Assembly: GCF_018918125.1 (NCBI RefSeq)
Contig: NZ_JAHLQA010000017.1
Coordinates: 124,001 to 188,000, forward strand
DNA: 64,000 nucleotides
Source of the DNA: Blautia sp. MSJ-19
GTDB taxonomy: Bacteria; Bacillota; Clostridia; Lachnospirales; Lachnospiraceae
Direction: 5' to 3'
Shown: one piece after another, positions 44,824 to 53,860 of the stretch
Layout of the letters: each line of letters opens with the position of its first letter
Numbering within the stretch: position 1 is the first letter of the stretch
Notes under the pieces: model-generated
The model's database searches: none
What the model was told of the DNA's origin: nothing
The model's input: the letters and a program-made list of their open reading frames with translations, nothing else
Made by a program: the position numbers and the translations under genes

Positions 44824-45996
44824 ATGTGGAAAAACCGACTTGGATATATTCTGGTCATGGCAGGATGTGCGGTGCTTCTGTTTTTTTACAGCAGGCCGTT
44901 TTTATTGTATGCACTGCTCCTGATGCTTGGAGTGGCAGTTGGAGATTTTTTTCTTCTGCGTCGGGATGCCCGGAATCTGCAAACTGAATTTGAGATCAGA
45001 CCTGCGGTACGTCAGGGAAATACAGCTTCTTTGATTTTGAAAACTTCTTCAAAGCATAGAATGCTGGTTGCAGGGCAGATCCTTCTTGATGCAGTTGTCA
45101 GGAATGAAATGTTTGATACAGTGGAGCAGCGTAAAGTACAGATGCATCTGCAGCATACGGAAGAAAGCTTTGAAATTCCGATTTCTGCAAATCTGAGTGG
45201 AGAGATCAATATTGAATCCGCCGGTGTATGGATTTCGGATCTGTTTAAACTGTTTCGTTTTCCGGGAAAGAACCTTCGGACGATTCATACCGTGATCTAT
45301 CCGGAAGATGCCCCGATCAGGGTGGAGGTTTCCAGAAAATTTGTCGGAGCGTCACAGGATGAGGGACTGGTGCAGAGCCGCAAAGGAAATGATCCGAGTG
45401 AAACGTTTGATATACGTGAATATATGCCGGGAGATGATGTGCGCTCGATTCACTGGAAACTTTCAAGCAAAACCGACACCCTGATTTTTCGGGAATCAAG
45501 CGATCCTTCACGTTATCATATGGTGATTCTGCCGGATTTTGGTCTGAAACAGGCAGGCGAATCAGCCTCGGAGACAGAGCTGAATGCAGCAGTCGGGATC
45601 GGTGCAGCAGTATGCAGACAGCTTGCAGCAAAGGGAGTTGCTTTCTGTATGGCATTTCCGTCCGCATCGGGGATCAGACTGGTAGAAGTACGAAATCAGA
45701 GTGATTATCGACGGATGCTTTCTCAGTGGCTTGCCATGCGGGTACAGAAAAACAGTGGGGACGGATTAAAAATGTTTATAACAGAGCATCTGGAGCATTG
45801 TTTTACAAGACTTCTGATCCTGTCTGCCGGACAGTATGATCAGAATCTCAGCATTCTGGATGGGCAGATCAGTGTTACGGTACTGAATGCATCTGAGAAC
45901 AGAGAGGATGTTTATGTGAGCAGGAATGGCAGCTGTGAATTGATGGAGATTCCGGCTGCTCACAAAAACGATAGAACCTATCGGATTATATGTTAG
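44824..45996 (+). CDS. DUF58-domain protein of a MoxR operon
   Basis: A 390-residue protein with two adjacent N-terminal membrane helices (residues ~8-42), a beta-rich domain (~50-180), then the DUF58 core (GNDPSETFDIREYMPGDDVRSIHWKLSSKTDTLIFRE, broken here only for description) and a von Willebrand A-like C-terminal part (MVILPDFG). DUF58 proteins accompany MoxR ATPases and may deliver metal-dependent adhesion-type binding; their biochemical role is not established. It starts six bases after the moxR stop and ends nine bases before the transglutaminase-like gene. Length is normal for the family. Confidence 0.9.
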   Translation: MWKNRLGYILVMAGCAVLLFFYSRPFLLYALLLMLGVAVGDFFLLRRDARNLQTEFEIRPAVRQGNTASLILKTSSKHRMLVAGQILLDAVVRNEMFDTVEQRKVQMHLQHTEESFEIPISANLSGEINIESAGVWISDLFKLFRFPGKNLRTIHTVIYPEDAPIRVEVSRKFVGASQDEGLVQSRKGNDPSETFDIREYMPGDDVRSIHWKLSSKTDTLIFRESSDPSRYHMVILPDFGLKQAGESASETELNAAVGIGAAVCRQLAAKGVAFCMAFPSASGIRLVEVRNQSDYRRMLSQWLAMRVQKNSGDGLKMFITEHLEHCFTRLLILSAGQYDQNLSILDGQISVTVLNASENREDVYVSRNGSCELMEIPAAHKNDRTYRIIC

Positions 45997-46005
45997 GAAA
46001 TATAA

Positions 46006-48348
46006 ATGAAAACAAAAATGAAAAAAACACCGGTTATGATTCAGGAGCTGTATTCCGGTGTAGAAGAAAGATATGACAGACAGATTCTGTGGATCTTGTT
46101 TCTGACACTGCTCATGACAGGTGGGATTCTGAGTGGAATAAGGGCAGGATGGGGAGAGACAGCTCCGTCAGGCGGCAGTATGCTGCTGACTGCATTGTTT
46201 GGACTTGCCGGTTGTATACTGGCATATATACGAAAAAAACAAAATCCACTGGGAGGGCTGTATATGCTGCTTCCATGGGCAGTATTGGCTGTGATGACCA
46301 GACTGCAGGGAATAACCACAGGTGCAAAAGCCTGGATCAATGTATTGATCAGCAGATGGAATACAATAAATAAGGGCGGTGCGGCACTTTTTTCAGTCAA
46401 TGCGGGAAAAAGTGATATTTTGGTATTTACTTTGTTTCTGACACTGGCAGTTGCACAGATTGCCTGGATACTTGTTGCCGGATATCATATTGTGTGGGCG
46501 AATCTGTTCTGTCTGCTGTGGCTGATGATTGAGCTGTTCTGTGCGGTTTTGCATCCCATTGCCTGTGGACTGCTTCTGGCATCCTTGAGTGGTCTGTGGA
46601 TATCTGACCGGAATTTACGGATCAGTTTCAGAGGGATCGTATGGACTGGTGGAATTCTGGTGGTTATGTGTGTGTTTGGAGGAACTGTATCTTCAGAGGA
46701 GATTTCCATGGTAAGTCAGATACGTGAGAGCGTACAGGAAACTGTCCATCAGATAAGATACGGCAGGGACACACTGCCGGAAGGAAATCTGTATCACGCG
46801 GATGAACTTCAAAAAGAAAACGGAAGTATGCTTCAGGTACGGACAGAGCAGCAGAAGAATCTGTATCTTAAAGGCTTTGTGGGTGCTGAATATGAGGCGG
46901 GGATCTGGAATCCGCTTGCAGATTCTGCGTATGGAGAAGAGCATGCCGGCATGTTGGAATGGCTTCATGAAAAAGGTTTTGATCCTCTTACGCAGGTTTC
47001 GGATTATTATACCTGCAGTACCGATGAAAATAAGCCGGAAAAAAACAGGATTGAAGTCAAGGTGACCGGAGCATCAAGATACTATGTGTATGCACCGGCT
47101 TCGCTGGATCTGGTAAGAAGTGGAAAATTATCCGAAAAAAAAGACACCAGACTTTTCAGTAAGGCGCTTTTGGGCACAAAGAAATATGCACTGGATGAAA
47201 TATCATCGACAAGACCATCAGAGCTGATGGTAACAGACAGTTGGGTGAGTGCTCCACAGACAGAAGATCAGGAGTCCTATCTGGAAGCAGAGGCAGTGTA
47301 TCGCTCTTTTGTTTATGAAAAATACAGAGATGTAGATACAGAAACTGCTGATCTGATCCGCACTGTGTTCTGGGATGATTATGCATCGGACAGTGACGGA
47401 ATCTACAGTGCGATCTGTCAGATCCGGAAAGTACTTAAAGAAACCGTAAGCTATACAGAAGAACCGGAAGAGACCCCGGAGGGAGAAGATCCGGTGCAGT
47501 ATTTTCTTACAGAATCGCAGAGGGGAAATTCCATGCTTTATGCATCGGCAGCGGTAGATGCACTGCGCGTGCATGGAATCCCGGCCAGATATGTGGAGGG
47601 ATATTATGTATCTTCTGAGACAATGTCCCAGAATGGCGGAGCAGAGCTCACGCTTACCGGCAAAGATGCACATGCCTGGGTTGAAGCCTATTTTGACGGA
47701 ATCGGATGGATGCCGCTGGATGTTTCTCCGGGATACTATTACGATGCTGTAGCGTTACAGAAAATGGTAGGTTCCCCGGATATGGCACAGAAAAATGCGT
47801 TTCTGAAAAATAATTCGTTTGGGGCGGAACAGGTCACCGGACTGGAGGGAAACACAAAAGAAAATCTCCGGGATAAAATGCTTCCAACTGTGAGAAGTGT
47901 AGCAGCGATCTGTCTTGGCATAATAGCGGTACTGTTTATGCTCGGAGTACTGCTTATCGTACTTGCAGAGGGAATTCGGGGCTATCTGCTGTGGAAGGAT
48001 GCGAAGATGAGCAGAAGTGCTGAACAGAGCAGGAGAATCCACTGGATAGAAAGAAAAATATACAATTATCTGGATATCATAGGTATTGAAGCACGGCTTG
48101 GATGGAATACACAGGAAACGGATCATGAGCTTGCGCAGCGATATGAAGATATGGAAGAAGGCGAATATAGCCGCGTCTGTGATCTGATTGAAAAAATGAT
48201 CTATGGTGAGATAGAACTGGAACCATATGAGGAGCGTACTGTGAACAGCTTCCTTGAAAAGCTGCTTGCTGAGAAAAAATCATTAAATTGGAAAAACTGG
48301 CTGAGATACAGATATGTCTATGTATGGAAAAACAGAAAGGATTTGTAG
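46006..48348 (+). CDS. Transglutaminase-like membrane protein with Ser at the catalytic Cys position
   Basis: A 780-residue TgpA-like protein. Residues ~25-230 contain about six membrane helices, followed by a large extracellular region with the transglutaminase core (~490-590), another helix (~635-660) and a cytoplasmic tail. The family motif usually written RGxCxxFA reads R-G-N-Ser509-M-L-Y-A (codon TCC); the rest of the core is intact: GIPARYVEGY, His556 in DAHAWVEAYF and Asp572 in GWMPLDVSPGYYYD. Cysteine is needed for classic acyl transfer, so the protein is either inactive, a binding module, or an unusual Ser variant. It follows DUF58 by nine bases and precedes the diguanylate cyclase by seven. 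Confidence 0.88.
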   Translation: MKTKMKKTPVMIQELYSGVEERYDRQILWILFLTLLMTGGILSGIRAGWGETAPSGGSMLLTALFGLAGCILAYIRKKQNPLGGLYMLLPWAVLAVMTRLQGITTGAKAWINVLISRWNTINKGGAALFSVNAGKSDILVFTLFLTLAVAQIAWILVAGYHIVWANLFCLLWLMIELFCAVLHPIACGLLLASLSGLWISDRNLRISFRGIVWTGGILVVMCVFGGTVSSEEISMVSQIRESVQETVHQIRYGRDTLPEGNLYHADELQKENGSMLQVRTEQQKNLYLKGFVGAEYEAGIWNPLADSAYGEEHAGMLEWLHEKGFDPLTQVSDYYTCSTDENKPEKNRIEVKVTGASRYYVYAPASLDLVRSGKLSEKKDTRLFSKALLGTKKYALDEISSTRPSELMVTDSWVSAPQTEDQESYLEAEAVYRSFVYEKYRDVDTETADLIRTVFWDDYASDSDGIYSAICQIRKVLKETVSYTEEPEETPEGEDPVQYFLTESQRGNSMLYASAAVDALRVHGIPARYVEGYYVSSETMSQNGGAELTLTGKDAHAWVEAYFDGIGWMPLDVSPGYYYDAVALQKMVGSPDMAQKNAFLKNNSFGAEQVTGLEGNTKENLRDKMLPTVRSVAAICLGIIAVLFMLGVLLIVLAEGIRGYLLWKDAKMSRSAEQSRRIHWIERKIYNYLDIIGIEARLGWNTQETDHELAQRYEDMEEGEYSRVCDLIEKMIYGEIELEPYEERTVNSFLEKLLAEKKSLNWKNWLRYRYVYVWKNRKDL

Positions 48349-48355
48349 GAAAGAG

Positions 48356-50506
48356 ATGACTGCAAAAAGACAGATAAGATTAAATGTAGGCATTTTACTG
48401 ATTGTGGTGTTTATGATTTTTACATGCTTTCCTGTGAATTCTCGGGCAGCAGGAGCAGAAGATGAAAATCGTGCATTAAAGAAAGTACGAGTTGGATACC
48501 TCATTTATCCGGGATATCAGGAAGGAGAAGGAGATCAGCCGAAATCCGGTTACGGATACGAATATCTTCAGCAGATTGCTTATTATGCAGGCTGGGAATA
48601 TGAATATGTCAACGGTAACTTCAGCGAACTTCTCGAAATGCTGAAAAATGGCGAAATTGATATTATGGGTGATCTGTCCTATACAGAAGAACGTGCCAGA
48701 GATATCAACTTTGCCAGGGAGGAACAGGGAAGAGAATATTACTATCTGTTTGTGCGTGAGGACAGGACGGATATCAGTGCAACAGATTTTTCTACTTTGC
48801 AGGGCGCAAAAGTTGGAATCAACAAGGGAAGCGTCCAGGTCGATCTGTTTGAGGAATGGTGTAAAGAGAATCAGATTGACTGCGAGATTAAACTTTACGA
48901 AAGCAGTTCAGAACGCTATAATGACATGAACAGCGGCAAACTGGATGCGATTGTGTCTACAACGGTTGCTGAGAAAGAAATCTTGAAATATCACTGGAAT
49001 TCCATTCTCAAAATCGGATATTCCCCATATTATTTTGCAGTAAGTAAAAAAAGTCCGGAGTTGTACGAAGAATTAAATAATGCCATTACAAGAACGTTGC
49101 AGTCGGACTGGTATTATAATGAGAAAGTTTACCTGAAATATAATGGAAAAACCTCAGCAGCTTCTGCCAGTCTTGATGCAGAGGACAAAGAATGGCTGGA
49201 AGGTAAAGAGGTAATAAAAGTCGGTTATACGAATGATACACTTCCATATTCGGACTGGGATGAAAACAGTGGTCAGATGATCGGACTTTTATCTACATTT
49301 ATTGATCATATGAAAGACCGGTATGGTGCTACCTTTGAACCTGTCAGATTTGATGGCTATGATGAGATGGCAGATGCATTGCAGAATGGGGAAATCGATA
49401 CGGCTTTTCCTGTATATGGCGGTTACTGGACAGCAGAAAAAAATAATCTGATGGTTTCCGGAAATCTGACATCAGGCTATCTTATGGTAATCTACAGAGA
49501 TACCTATGATACAGAAACGACTTCTTCGATCGCGGTCATTGAAGACAGTCCGCTGCAGCAGTTTTGTGTGCAGGAACATTTCCCTGATGCAGAGATCATA
49601 ACCTGCAAGAGCAGGCAGGAATGTGTGGATGCAGTGGAATCAGGAAAAGCATCCTGTACATTGATGTGCTCAGATACCTATTATGCGTATCGCAATGAGT
49701 TTGAGAATCTGTCAGATCTGAATATTTCCAATACAGGATATGAAGTTCCAGTCAGTCTGGTGACAAGGCGGGATGATGTCCAGATGTACAGCTTTCTGAA
49801 AAAAGGACTGGCAAGCATTAAAGACATGGATATTCATGAAGCGCTGATCGTCAATGGATATGCAAATCCGGAAATGAATGTCCGGCAGTTTCTTCAGAAA
49901 CATGTGATTCTTGTGATAATGGTTCTGGCGGTTGTGCTTGCATTACTTATGCTCTTGTTTCTTTATTATGTATATTCCAGCCGCAAGGCATTACGTCTGT
50001 CGAAATATAACAGTGAACTTAATGAAAAAGCCTATATTGACCTGGCTACAGGGCTTCCAAACAAAAATAAATGCGAAGAGATGATGTCCTCGCACCTGAA
50101 TATCTCGAAACCAACGGCCTGTTTTATGCTGGATCTGAATGATCTGAAAAAAGTGAATGATACACTTGGTCATGAAATGGGAGATATTATGATTCTGAAT
50201 TTTGCAAAATTACTGAGAAAAGTGGTTCCTCTTAAGTATTTTGTAGGAAGATTTGGTGGAGACGAATTTATTGTGATAGCAGAGGACATTTCCGGCAGAG
50301 AAGAGGCCGAGGAGATGGTAAAAAAGATTAAAGAGATGATTATGAAGTTTAATGGCCTTCGCAGTGAATTTCAAATTAACTATGCCTGTGGCTATGCATT
50401 TTCAGAGGATTATCCGGAGACCAGTCTTTCTGATCTGCTGAATGAGGCAGACATTAAAATGTATGAAGACAAATTAAAATCTAAGCAAGAAAGTCGAAAG
50501 ATATAA
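48356..50506 (+). CDS. Solute-binding-domain diguanylate cyclase
   Basis: A 716-residue sensor enzyme: signal or first helix (~10-30), two tandem family 3 solute-binding domains outside the cell (residues ~45-270 with GYGYEYLQQIAYYAGWEYEYV split across the motif, and ~285-500), a membrane helix (~516-540) and a cytoplasmic GGDEF domain with intact RFGGDEF near residue 634 and DLNDLKKVNDTLGHEMGD. It should make c-di-GMP in response to a bound amino acid or similar ligand. The RxxD product-inhibition site is absent (PLKY at that position). ATG 48356 is preferred to an earlier in-frame ATG (48314) because AGGAAAG precedes it. It is the last gene of the operon; its sensor half is closely related to that of the kinase at 60449. 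Confidence 0.9.
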   Translation: MTAKRQIRLNVGILLIVVFMIFTCFPVNSRAAGAEDENRALKKVRVGYLIYPGYQEGEGDQPKSGYGYEYLQQIAYYAGWEYEYVNGNFSELLEMLKNGEIDIMGDLSYTEERARDINFAREEQGREYYYLFVREDRTDISATDFSTLQGAKVGINKGSVQVDLFEEWCKENQIDCEIKLYESSSERYNDMNSGKLDAIVSTTVAEKEILKYHWNSILKIGYSPYYFAVSKKSPELYEELNNAITRTLQSDWYYNEKVYLKYNGKTSAASASLDAEDKEWLEGKEVIKVGYTNDTLPYSDWDENSGQMIGLLSTFIDHMKDRYGATFEPVRFDGYDEMADALQNGEIDTAFPVYGGYWTAEKNNLMVSGNLTSGYLMVIYRDTYDTETTSSIAVIEDSPLQQFCVQEHFPDAEIITCKSRQECVDAVESGKASCTLMCSDTYYAYRNEFENLSDLNISNTGYEVPVSLVTRRDDVQMYSFLKKGLASIKDMDIHEALIVNGYANPEMNVRQFLQKHVILVIMVLAVVLALLMLLFLYYVYSSRKALRLSKYNSELNEKAYIDLATGLPNKNKCEEMMSSHLNISKPTACFMLDLNDLKKVNDTLGHEMGDIMILNFAKLLRKVVPLKYFVGRFGGDEFIVIAEDISGREEAEEMVKKIKEMIMKFNGLRSEFQINYACGYAFSEDYPETSLSDLLNEADIKMYEDKLKSKQESRKI

Positions 50507-50610
50507 TCCTTTTGCAGATTTGCGTACATCGGAATGAGAGGAAGTGCAGGCATAGAGAGATGCAGTTGCAACATAGGGCAGCAATATAAAGAAAATTGGA
50601 GAATTGTAAG

Positions 50611-51507
50611 ATGACAAAAAGAAACATGCTGGCAGAAAGTACCGGAAAAATGTTTTCGGGGCAGGGAACAGAAGATACTCCTGTGACGGTTGATCATGAT
50701 GATTTCTGGTCGTTTGAGGAAAAGAATGTTCCTGTTCACTGGCATGAGGAGCTGGAAATCTGTCTGCCGGAAAAAGGAGAGGCCGTTTACCAGATTTATC
50801 AGAAAAAATATGTTGTCAAAGCAGGAGAGGGACTTTTATTAAATCGAAATATACCACATAGCTGCAATTCGCCTGGGAATGCACATGCACGTTATAGTAC
50901 TGTTTTTGTAAAGCCGGAATTTCTGTATGAGGATACAGATGATGCCCCTCCTTATTTTTGCTCATTTCTGCAGAATGCAGTGCTTCCCTGTGTTTTTTTG
51001 ACAGAGTCAGACGAAAATGAAAAAGAAATCTTACAGAAACTGAAACAGGTGGAGGAATTGTTTGATCAGAAAACAGATGGCTGTGAACGGGAGGGAAAAG
51101 AACTTCTGCGTGAGGCATTTTACATGATTTTTCAGGAACATCAGAAGGAATTGAGCAGATTTGTGCGGGTGAAACGTACGGAACTGGAACGACTGGAAAT
51201 AATGCTGGATTATCTTCATACCTGTTATGCGGAAGGTACTTCTTTGCGTGAGTTGTCTGAGCAGCTCTATTTATCAGAAGAAGTCTGCTGCCGACTGTTC
51301 AAAAAACTGACAGGTAAAACAATCACCGGATATCTGGCAGAGTACCGTGCGAACAAAAGTTTTCCTTTGGTGAAGAGTGGAGAGTATTCTATGACACAGA
51401 TTGCCGAAATGGTCGGGTTCAGCAATCAGAGTCGTTTTGCCTTTGCATTTCGGAAAATGTTTGGCTTCAATCCGGGAAAATACCATTCTTCGGGGCACAG
51501 AGAATAA
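50611..51507 (+). CDS. AraC-family regulator, paralogue A
   Basis: A 298-residue regulator with an N-terminal cupin-like domain (VPVHWHEELEICLPEKGEAVY, NRNIPHSCNSP, two His-containing strands) and a C-terminal double HTH (LYLSEEVCCRLFKKLTG; MTQIAEMVGFSNQSRFAFAFRKMFGFNPGKY). ATG 50611 has GGAG nine bases upstream; the track-style TTG start at 50596 lies within that ribosome site. It follows the diguanylate cyclase by 104 bases without an obvious promoter and may share its transcript. A second copy with the same start context lies at 59196. The effector is unknown; cupin-type AraC proteins commonly sense sugars. Confidence 0.9.
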   Translation: MTKRNMLAESTGKMFSGQGTEDTPVTVDHDDFWSFEEKNVPVHWHEELEICLPEKGEAVYQIYQKKYVVKAGEGLLLNRNIPHSCNSPGNAHARYSTVFVKPEFLYEDTDDAPPYFCSFLQNAVLPCVFLTESDENEKEILQKLKQVEELFDQKTDGCEREGKELLREAFYMIFQEHQKELSRFVRVKRTELERLEIMLDYLHTCYAEGTSLRELSEQLYLSEEVCCRLFKKLTGKTITGYLAEYRANKSFPLVKSGEYSMTQIAEMVGFSNQSRFAFAFRKMFGFNPGKYHSSGHRE

Positions 51508-51542
51508 ATCGTAGAGACGTATATGGATTAATGCAAATTATA

Positions 51543-51581
51543 AAACAGCGGAAATATCAGCAATGATACTTCCGCTGTTTT
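51543..51581 (+). terminator. Terminator after araC paralogue A
   Basis: A 16-bp stem with one mismatch (AAACAGCGGAA.. / ..TTCCGCTGTTT), 6-base loop. T-rich ends on both strands suit it to end both the araC gene and the convergent membrane-protein gene. Confidence 0.85.
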
Positions 51582-51612
51582 GCAGCTCCGGATATCTGAT
51601 CCAGGGCAGTTT

Positions 51613-52086
51613 TTATTTATCGTCCGTAGAGTCTTCGTCAATTTCTTCAAGCTTTTTCAGTCTTTTTTTATACAGCCTGGAAGAAATCGTTAATGCGATC
51701 AAACACAAGATTTCTATAGATAGAAACATAATAACTCCAGTTGCAATAGAACCGGCGAGTTTGTGATAATTCCGATAGGAGATAATAAACCACAAAATCC
51801 CCATAACAGATGCTGCAATGCTGCTGGCTATGATATTGTTCTTGAAATTCGGCTTCAGCTTCCGATCCCAGATACCGTTTCTTATGCATCCGATCGTAAG
51901 ATATGCGGCAAGGCACATAAATACGATCCATTCTCCGGCAAGATTTTGTCTGCTGTCGTTTCCTATAGCTATCTGTATTAACATTACAGCCAGTAATCCC
52001 CAGAAAGCCAGCCAGCATCCATTGTGTTCGATCTTCAGAAGTTTCAGTTCCTGTAATTCATCCAGATTACTCTTCGTTTTCTTCAT
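51613..52086 (-). CDS. Small four-helix membrane protein, partner of an HTH regulator
   Basis: A 157-residue protein with four predicted membrane helices (AFWGLLAVMLIQIAI, IVFMCLAAYLTIGCI, IIASSIAASVMGILWFI, GVIMFLSIEILCLIALTI) and an acidic C-terminus. ATG 52086 is chosen because GGGAGG lies nine bases upstream; longer starts would run through that site. It overlaps the end of the HTH gene by 20 bases, so the two are coupled. Small XRE regulator plus short polytopic protein is a recurrent clostridial pair (possibly the DUF6773 group, from memory), with no assigned function. Immunity or membrane sensing is a guess. Confidence 0.75.
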   Translation of the reverse strand: MKKTKSNLDELQELKLLKIEHNGCWLAFWGLLAVMLIQIAIGNDSRQNLAGEWIVFMCLAAYLTIGCIRNGIWDRKLKPNFKNNIIASSIAASVMGILWFIISYRNYHKLAGSIATGVIMFLSIEILCLIALTISSRLYKKRLKKLEEIDEDSTDDK

Positions 52087-52288
52087 CGTCATCATCCTCC
52101 CAAAATAAATCATCCAGACTCTTATCTAAGATACGGCAGATTCTGCGGCATAGCTTGATCGTTGGATTGTATTCTCCCTTTTCAATCGCATTCATAGTCT
52201 GCCGCGAAATACCGGCAGCCTCCGCCAGTGCCTTCTGCGTCATATCCTTTTGTGCTCGTGCTACTTTGATAGCAATATTCTTTGGCAA
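52067..52288 (-). CDS. Small XRE/YozG-type HTH regulator
   Basis: A 73-residue regulator that is almost only a helix-turn-helix (MTQKALAEAAGISRQTMNAIEKGEYNPTI) plus an acidic tail (WEDDDDEENEE). An ATG at 52324 opens the frame, but TTG 52288 is preferred because GGGAGGTGA lies eight bases before it. The AT-rich upstream region (52300-52350) contains TATAAT-like boxes and an inverted AAGTA/TACTT pair that could be its operator, as self-repression is common in this family (inference). It is coupled to the membrane-protein gene. Confidence 0.8.
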   Translation of the reverse strand: MPKNIAIKVARAQKDMTQKALAEAAGISRQTMNAIEKGEYNPTIKLCRRICRILDKSLDDLFWEDDDDEENEE

Positions 52289-52387
52289 GACCGCTTCACC
52301 TCCCTGATGATTATAAAGTAGCATTTATTATTATAAAAGTCAAGTATATTTTACTTTTGATCTAATATATTTGATTCTATAGGGGAC

Positions 52388-52525
52388 GGTGACCATCGGG
52401 AAATAGATTCCTGCATCGAGAAACGTACTGCATGCTAAATCCGATGCCGCCGTCAAAGATGCAGCCCGTACCGGAAAGCTGCCTGCCCCTTTCACTTTGC
52501 GAGAAAACATTGCTCCCTGGTCACC
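52388..52525. repeat. Possible miniature inverted-repeat element
   Basis: A ~138-base GC-rich block stands between AT-rich flanks. Its ends are inverted copies of GGTGACCA followed by GGGA (GGTGACCATCGGGA at the left; GGTGACCAGGGAGC read inward from the right). Both strands stay open over most of it; the minus strand could encode 56 residues from ATG 52510 to a TGA at 52340, without a ribosome site. No second copy is in the window. The rest of the 52289-52578 gap shows only AT-rich sequence and the ribosome site of the next gene. Confidence 0.4.
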
Positions 52526-52578
52526 AATTAATTAATTATGCATATCCTAACAGCAGAAGTCTTTAAAGGAGTATCTGC

Positions 52579-53601
52579 ATGAAAAATAAAAAATGGATTT
52601 CACTGGCGGCGGCAGTCGTTCTGGCGGTGACGGCGCTGCCGATGGGAGTATTTGCTGCGAAGAAAGACGGGGCAGAGGAGAAGCTTACGAAAGTTACACT
52701 GAATGAAGTGGCACATTCGATTTTCTATGCACCGCAGTATGTGGCAATCGAAGAGGGATATTTTGCAGAAGAAGGTCTGGATCTGACGTTAGTGACGGGA
52801 TTCGGAGCGGATAAAGTTCTGACTGCTTTGATCTCCGGTGAGGCAGATATCGGATTTATGGGAGCAGAAGCATCCATCTATGCATACCAGGAAGGTGCCA
52901 CTGACCCGGCAGTGAACTTTGCACAGCTTACCCAGCGTGCCGGAAACTTCCTTGTGGCAAGGGAAGAAATGACTGACTTCAAATGGGAAAATCTGAAAGG
53001 AAAGAAGGTTCTCGGCGGTCGTAAGGGCGGCATGCCGGAAATGGTCTTTGAATACATTCTCCGTAAAAACGGCCTTGACCCGCAGAAAGACCTGACCATT
53101 GACCAGAGCATTGATTTCGGTTCCACGGCGGCGGCTTTTACAGGTGATGCTTCGGCGGACTTTACCGTAGAATTTGAGCCGTCCGCGACAGCACTGGAAA
53201 AAGAAGGTGCAGGATATGTTGTCGCTTCGCTCGGAGTAGATTCCGGCTATGTTCCATACACTTCCTACAGTGCAAAGACCAGTTATATGGAAAAAAATCC
53301 TGAAGTTATCCAGAAATTCACAAACGCTCTCCAGAAAGGCATGGAATACGTCCAGACCCATACCCCGGAAGAAATCGCGAAAGTTATCGCTCCGCAGTTT
53401 GCAGAAACTGACCTCGATACAGTTACGACCATCGTAAAACGCTACTACGATCAGGATACCTGGAAATCCAATCTTATCTTCGAAAAAGAGAGTTTCGAAC
53501 TTCTGGAAGACATCCTTGAAGATGCCGGTGAGCTGAACGAACGTGTACCATACGAAAATCTCGTAACAACAGAATACGCCGAGAAGGCGGCAGAAAAATA
53601 A
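52579..53601 (+). CDS. Orphan NMT1/SsuA-like solute-binding protein
   Basis: A 340-residue exported binding protein of the nitrate/sulfonate/thiamine-precursor type (NMT1/ThiY). A signal peptide ends near VFAAKK. Family features are IFYAPQYVAIEEGYFAEEGLDL at the N-terminus, LISGEADIGFMGAEASIYAY, and a GGRKGGMPEM loop at the ligand site. The signal lacks a lipobox Cys. No permease or ATPase gene is adjacent, so the rest of the importer is elsewhere or lost. It starts after the possible miniature repeat, behind AAAGGAG, and ends in a strong terminator. GC-richer codons than its neighbours may hint at separate origin. The substrate could be a pyrimidine precursor, sulfonate or similar small molecule. 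Confidence 0.85.
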   Translation: MKNKKWISLAAAVVLAVTALPMGVFAAKKDGAEEKLTKVTLNEVAHSIFYAPQYVAIEEGYFAEEGLDLTLVTGFGADKVLTALISGEADIGFMGAEASIYAYQEGATDPAVNFAQLTQRAGNFLVAREEMTDFKWENLKGKKVLGGRKGGMPEMVFEYILRKNGLDPQKDLTIDQSIDFGSTAAAFTGDASADFTVEFEPSATALEKEGAGYVVASLGVDSGYVPYTSYSAKTSYMEKNPEVIQKFTNALQKGMEYVQTHTPEEIAKVIAPQFAETDLDTVTTIVKRYYDQDTWKSNLIFEKESFELLEDILEDAGELNERVPYENLVTTEYAEKAAEK

Positions 53602-53620
53602 AGAGCAGAAGCAGAACAGA

Positions 53621-53660
53621 AAAATCCTGAAGGCCTGAATCAGAACCTTCGGGATTTTTT
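53621..53660 (+). terminator. Terminator of the orphan binding-protein gene
   Basis: A 13-bp stem AAAATCCTGAAGG / CCTTCGGGATTTT (one T-G pair) followed by further T. Confidence 0.9.
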
Positions 53661-53696
53661 ACAGTGGATAACAGCCATAAATGTATAGAATGCTAC

Positions 53697-53725
53697 TTGA
53701 AAATCAAAATTTTTCATCATATAAT
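53697..53725 (+). promoter_or_regulatory. Promoter of the soluble hybrid-kinase pair
   Basis: TTGAAA-N17-TATAAT with a perfect -10. It leaves a ~130-base AT-rich leader before ATG 53861 with no clear fold. Confidence 0.7.
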
Positions 53726-53860
53726 TTAAACGAGTATGTGCCGTTTTTCATAAGAAATCACGGTATTACAGCAGAATAAAAAATATGCTGCATATAAATT
53801 TTCAGTTTATGTAATAGAATATTCCTTTATTTTGAGAAAGATACAGAAAGGAAACAGACA

